The translations under genes and the position numbers were made by a program. A stretch of DNA of 20,990 nucleotides from Silene noctiflora. Taxonomy: Eukaryota > Streptophyta > Magnoliopsida > Caryophyllales > Caryophyllaceae. The stretch lies in the NCBI GenBank assembly GCA_009801015.1, contig VHZZ01007144.1:29630-50619 (forward strand). The letters are read 5' to 3'. This document shows positions 19,641-20,990 of the stretch, one piece after another; position 1 is the stretch's first letter, and every line of letters begins with the position of its first letter. Under the pieces are notes generated by a model. It was not told the DNA's origin. It saw only the letters and a list, made by a program, of their open reading frames with translations, and ran no database searches.

Positions 19641-20328
19641 CAAGGCTTTCCCAATCTTCCCAGACTCGAGTTTTTTAGAAAGCAACCAATTGTGCATTCT
19701 TCCATTTGAATTTGAAGCGGGTCCTTGTATTCCATAAATGCAACGAGAAGAAGTGCTAACATTCAGATTTCGCCAATGTCCATGGCGCAAAGAGTACAAA
19801 CTCACTCTGCAAAGATAATCATCATCTATTCTCGGGAGGTCAAATTGCAACGACCTTGTAATTGTTCCGAATAGGGTCAAAGCCAAGTGCTTTTGTTCCA
19901 TCTGGGCACCGTGGCAGCAACACAACCTCTTGAATTGACGGGTTACACAATATGATATTGGAGCTCAGATATAAAGTAAAGCAGATAATACCATGACAGG
20001 AGTTAAGCACCGCTATTGATACGTCAGGTACACACTCAAACTTGTTCGAAAAACGAAAGGATTTTGATTGGGTGAAAGAGTACAAACATGGCCTATTAGA
20101 TTTCACAAGCCTGTGTAACATGTAATCAACATTGTCCAACACCGTAGACGACGAGGTAGTTCTAATAAGATAATTCTTCATGGCAAATTGATGGTCGGTC
20201 CTGATGAGACGAAACCATGATTTGCACACAATGGTGAAGCGTATCAACGATTTTACAGGAAGGTAAGACAAAATCTCCGAAACCAACTCTTCTGGGATAT
20301 TAGTGTGTCCTCCACTTTCATCACCCAT
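19071..20328 (-). pseudogene. F-box protein with FBA domain, one frameshift
   Basis: From the ATG at 20328, residues about 11-50 are an F-box (IPEELVSEILSYLPVKSLIRF, CKSWFRLI), which would bind SKP1 in an SCF ubiquitin ligase. The F-box-associated (FBA) half follows: SCHGIICF, NPSIQEVVLLP and GFDPIRNNYKVVAI, ending at TGA 19842-19840. The protein then continues, shifted by one base, as FDLPRIDDDYLCRVSLYS (from 19844), CIYGIQGP, FDMVEEVLEELPMP, FIDVWV, KFWINDKELFVN and RFMSLHHECK, to the stop at 19071. Combined length is about 420 residues, normal for the family. The shift sits near 19845 and no intron fits there. It is either a young pseudogene or a single-base error in an intact gene. The substrate is unknown. 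Confidence 0.87.
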
Positions 20329-20730
20329 TGAACTACCAAAAATCTACCCGACAATGGCACCAAAATTAATAATCTCTAAAGCGAATTTACTTAATTAATT
20401 GTGTGACAATCCACCCGTAATTTCATTTTTTTAGTAGAGATGAGATCTTGTGAGTTTGTTTTCCTAGGGTGAGTCTATGCTCACAAATTTCAGCCATTAG
20501 ATTATATTTGAGATCTATGGTCATGATTTGATATTGGGATTATATATAATTTTTTTTTTTTTTTTTTTTTTTTACCCAACTTTCTTATTATGTTACCTTT
20601 TTATTTTTTTTTATTTTTTTACCACTTTTTTTTTGAGATACTACCTATTATTTCCGTGTTAATTTTTTTGTTTTTTTGTTACACATGTTTTTGCAGTGTT
20701 ACTCTTGTACTTTTTTTTTGTTAGCACTTG
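20329..20730. other. Upstream flank of the F-box gene; T-rich
   Basis: No gene. A 24-base T run (20550-20573) and further T tracts lead into the tandem repeat. Fragments such as GTGTTACTCTTGTAC (20696-20710) look like degenerate starts of the following repeat units. Confidence 0.45.
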
Positions 20731-20990
20731 TTATTCGAGTGTTACTCTTATATTCTCACGGTTTTTAATTTTCTCATTATGTTACTTTTTTTTTCACCAC
20801 GTGTTGCTTGGGTGTTATTCTACTGTTATTCTGGTGTTATTCGAGTGTTACTCCTATATTCTCACGGTTTTTAATTTTCTCATTATGTTACTTTTTTTAC
20901 CACGTGTTGCTTAGGTGTTATTCTATTGTTATTCGAGTGTTACTCTTATATTCTCACGGTTTTTTAATTTTCTCATTATGTTACTTTTTT
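20731..20990 (+). repeat. Tandem repeat, units of about 106 and 92 bp
   Basis: TTATTCGAGTGTTACTCYTA followed by TATTCTCACGGTTTTTAATT and TTCTCATTATGTTACTTTTT begins at 20731, 20837 and 20929. The third copy is cut by the window edge. Spacings are 106 and 92 bp; unit length differs through T-tract size and an extra TTATTCTGGTG step in the first unit. CACGTGTTGCTTRGGTGTTA occurs in the first two. It is a young minisatellite judging from high identity, and non-coding. Confidence 0.85.

Noticed and set aside
19391-19762. Separate minus-strand gene of 123 codons
   Set aside because: It is an alternative frame inside the F-box/FBA gene; a short DGRLASAVP stretch looks FBA-like and may mark compensated indels, but the rest does not.
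1-20990. CRISPR array, bacterial operon, tRNA or rRNA gene
   Set aside because: No regularly spaced repeats with unique spacers, no prokaryotic gene layout and no cloverleaf-like tRNA were seen; the only tRNA-like sequence is the SINE.

Overview
This window is nuclear DNA from a flowering plant, almost certainly a eudicot. It is AT-rich, its genes are broken by GT-AG introns, and it carries an AUX1/LAX auxin carrier, a thaumatin-like protein, an F-box gene and a typical set of plant transposons. Several dispersed repeats, such as a short GTAAAACCGTCTTAC-type motif and a tRNA-like SINE, recall Caryophyllales genomes, but that placement is an impression and was not computed.

Layout, left to right. 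Positions 1-144 are the terminus of a CACTA (En/Spm) DNA transposon. It abuts a decayed Ty1/copia pol remnant (145-1410), which is followed by a polypurine tract and a 223-bp LTR (1419-1641). A thaumatin-like (PR-5) gene lies on the minus strand (4022 to 2299). Its three exons join in frame to 286 codons, and the last exon encodes a hydrophobic C-terminal tail. From about 4.1 to 10.4 kb the window is gene-free and made of nested transposon debris: a Helitron-like element (4499-5400, minus) inside a copia-type LTR fragment, a foldback MITE (5761-5972), a second Helitron-like element (7100-7704, plus), a tRNA-like SINE with perfect 9-bp target duplications (9173-9368, minus), and a TGAACT-rich MITE cluster (about 9858-10176).

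Positions 10524-14269 (plus) hold an eight-exon auxin influx carrier that most resembles LAX3 and encodes 464 aa. A textbook Stowaway MITE sits in its third intron. From 14.3 to 18.3 kb I see no gene, only a degenerate Stowaway and a foldback repeat. At 18.4-20.3 kb an F-box/FBA gene (minus) is interrupted by one frameshift, and a truncated tandem copy of its 3' half lies beside it. The window ends in a roughly 100-bp tandem repeat rich in T tracts.

The three genes are functionally unrelated (defence or cell-wall protein, auxin uptake, ubiquitin-ligase adaptor) and I see no cluster or pathway linking them. I did not find a convincing new biological system. The most informative observations are the nested insertion history, the extra TLP exon, and the partial F-box duplication.
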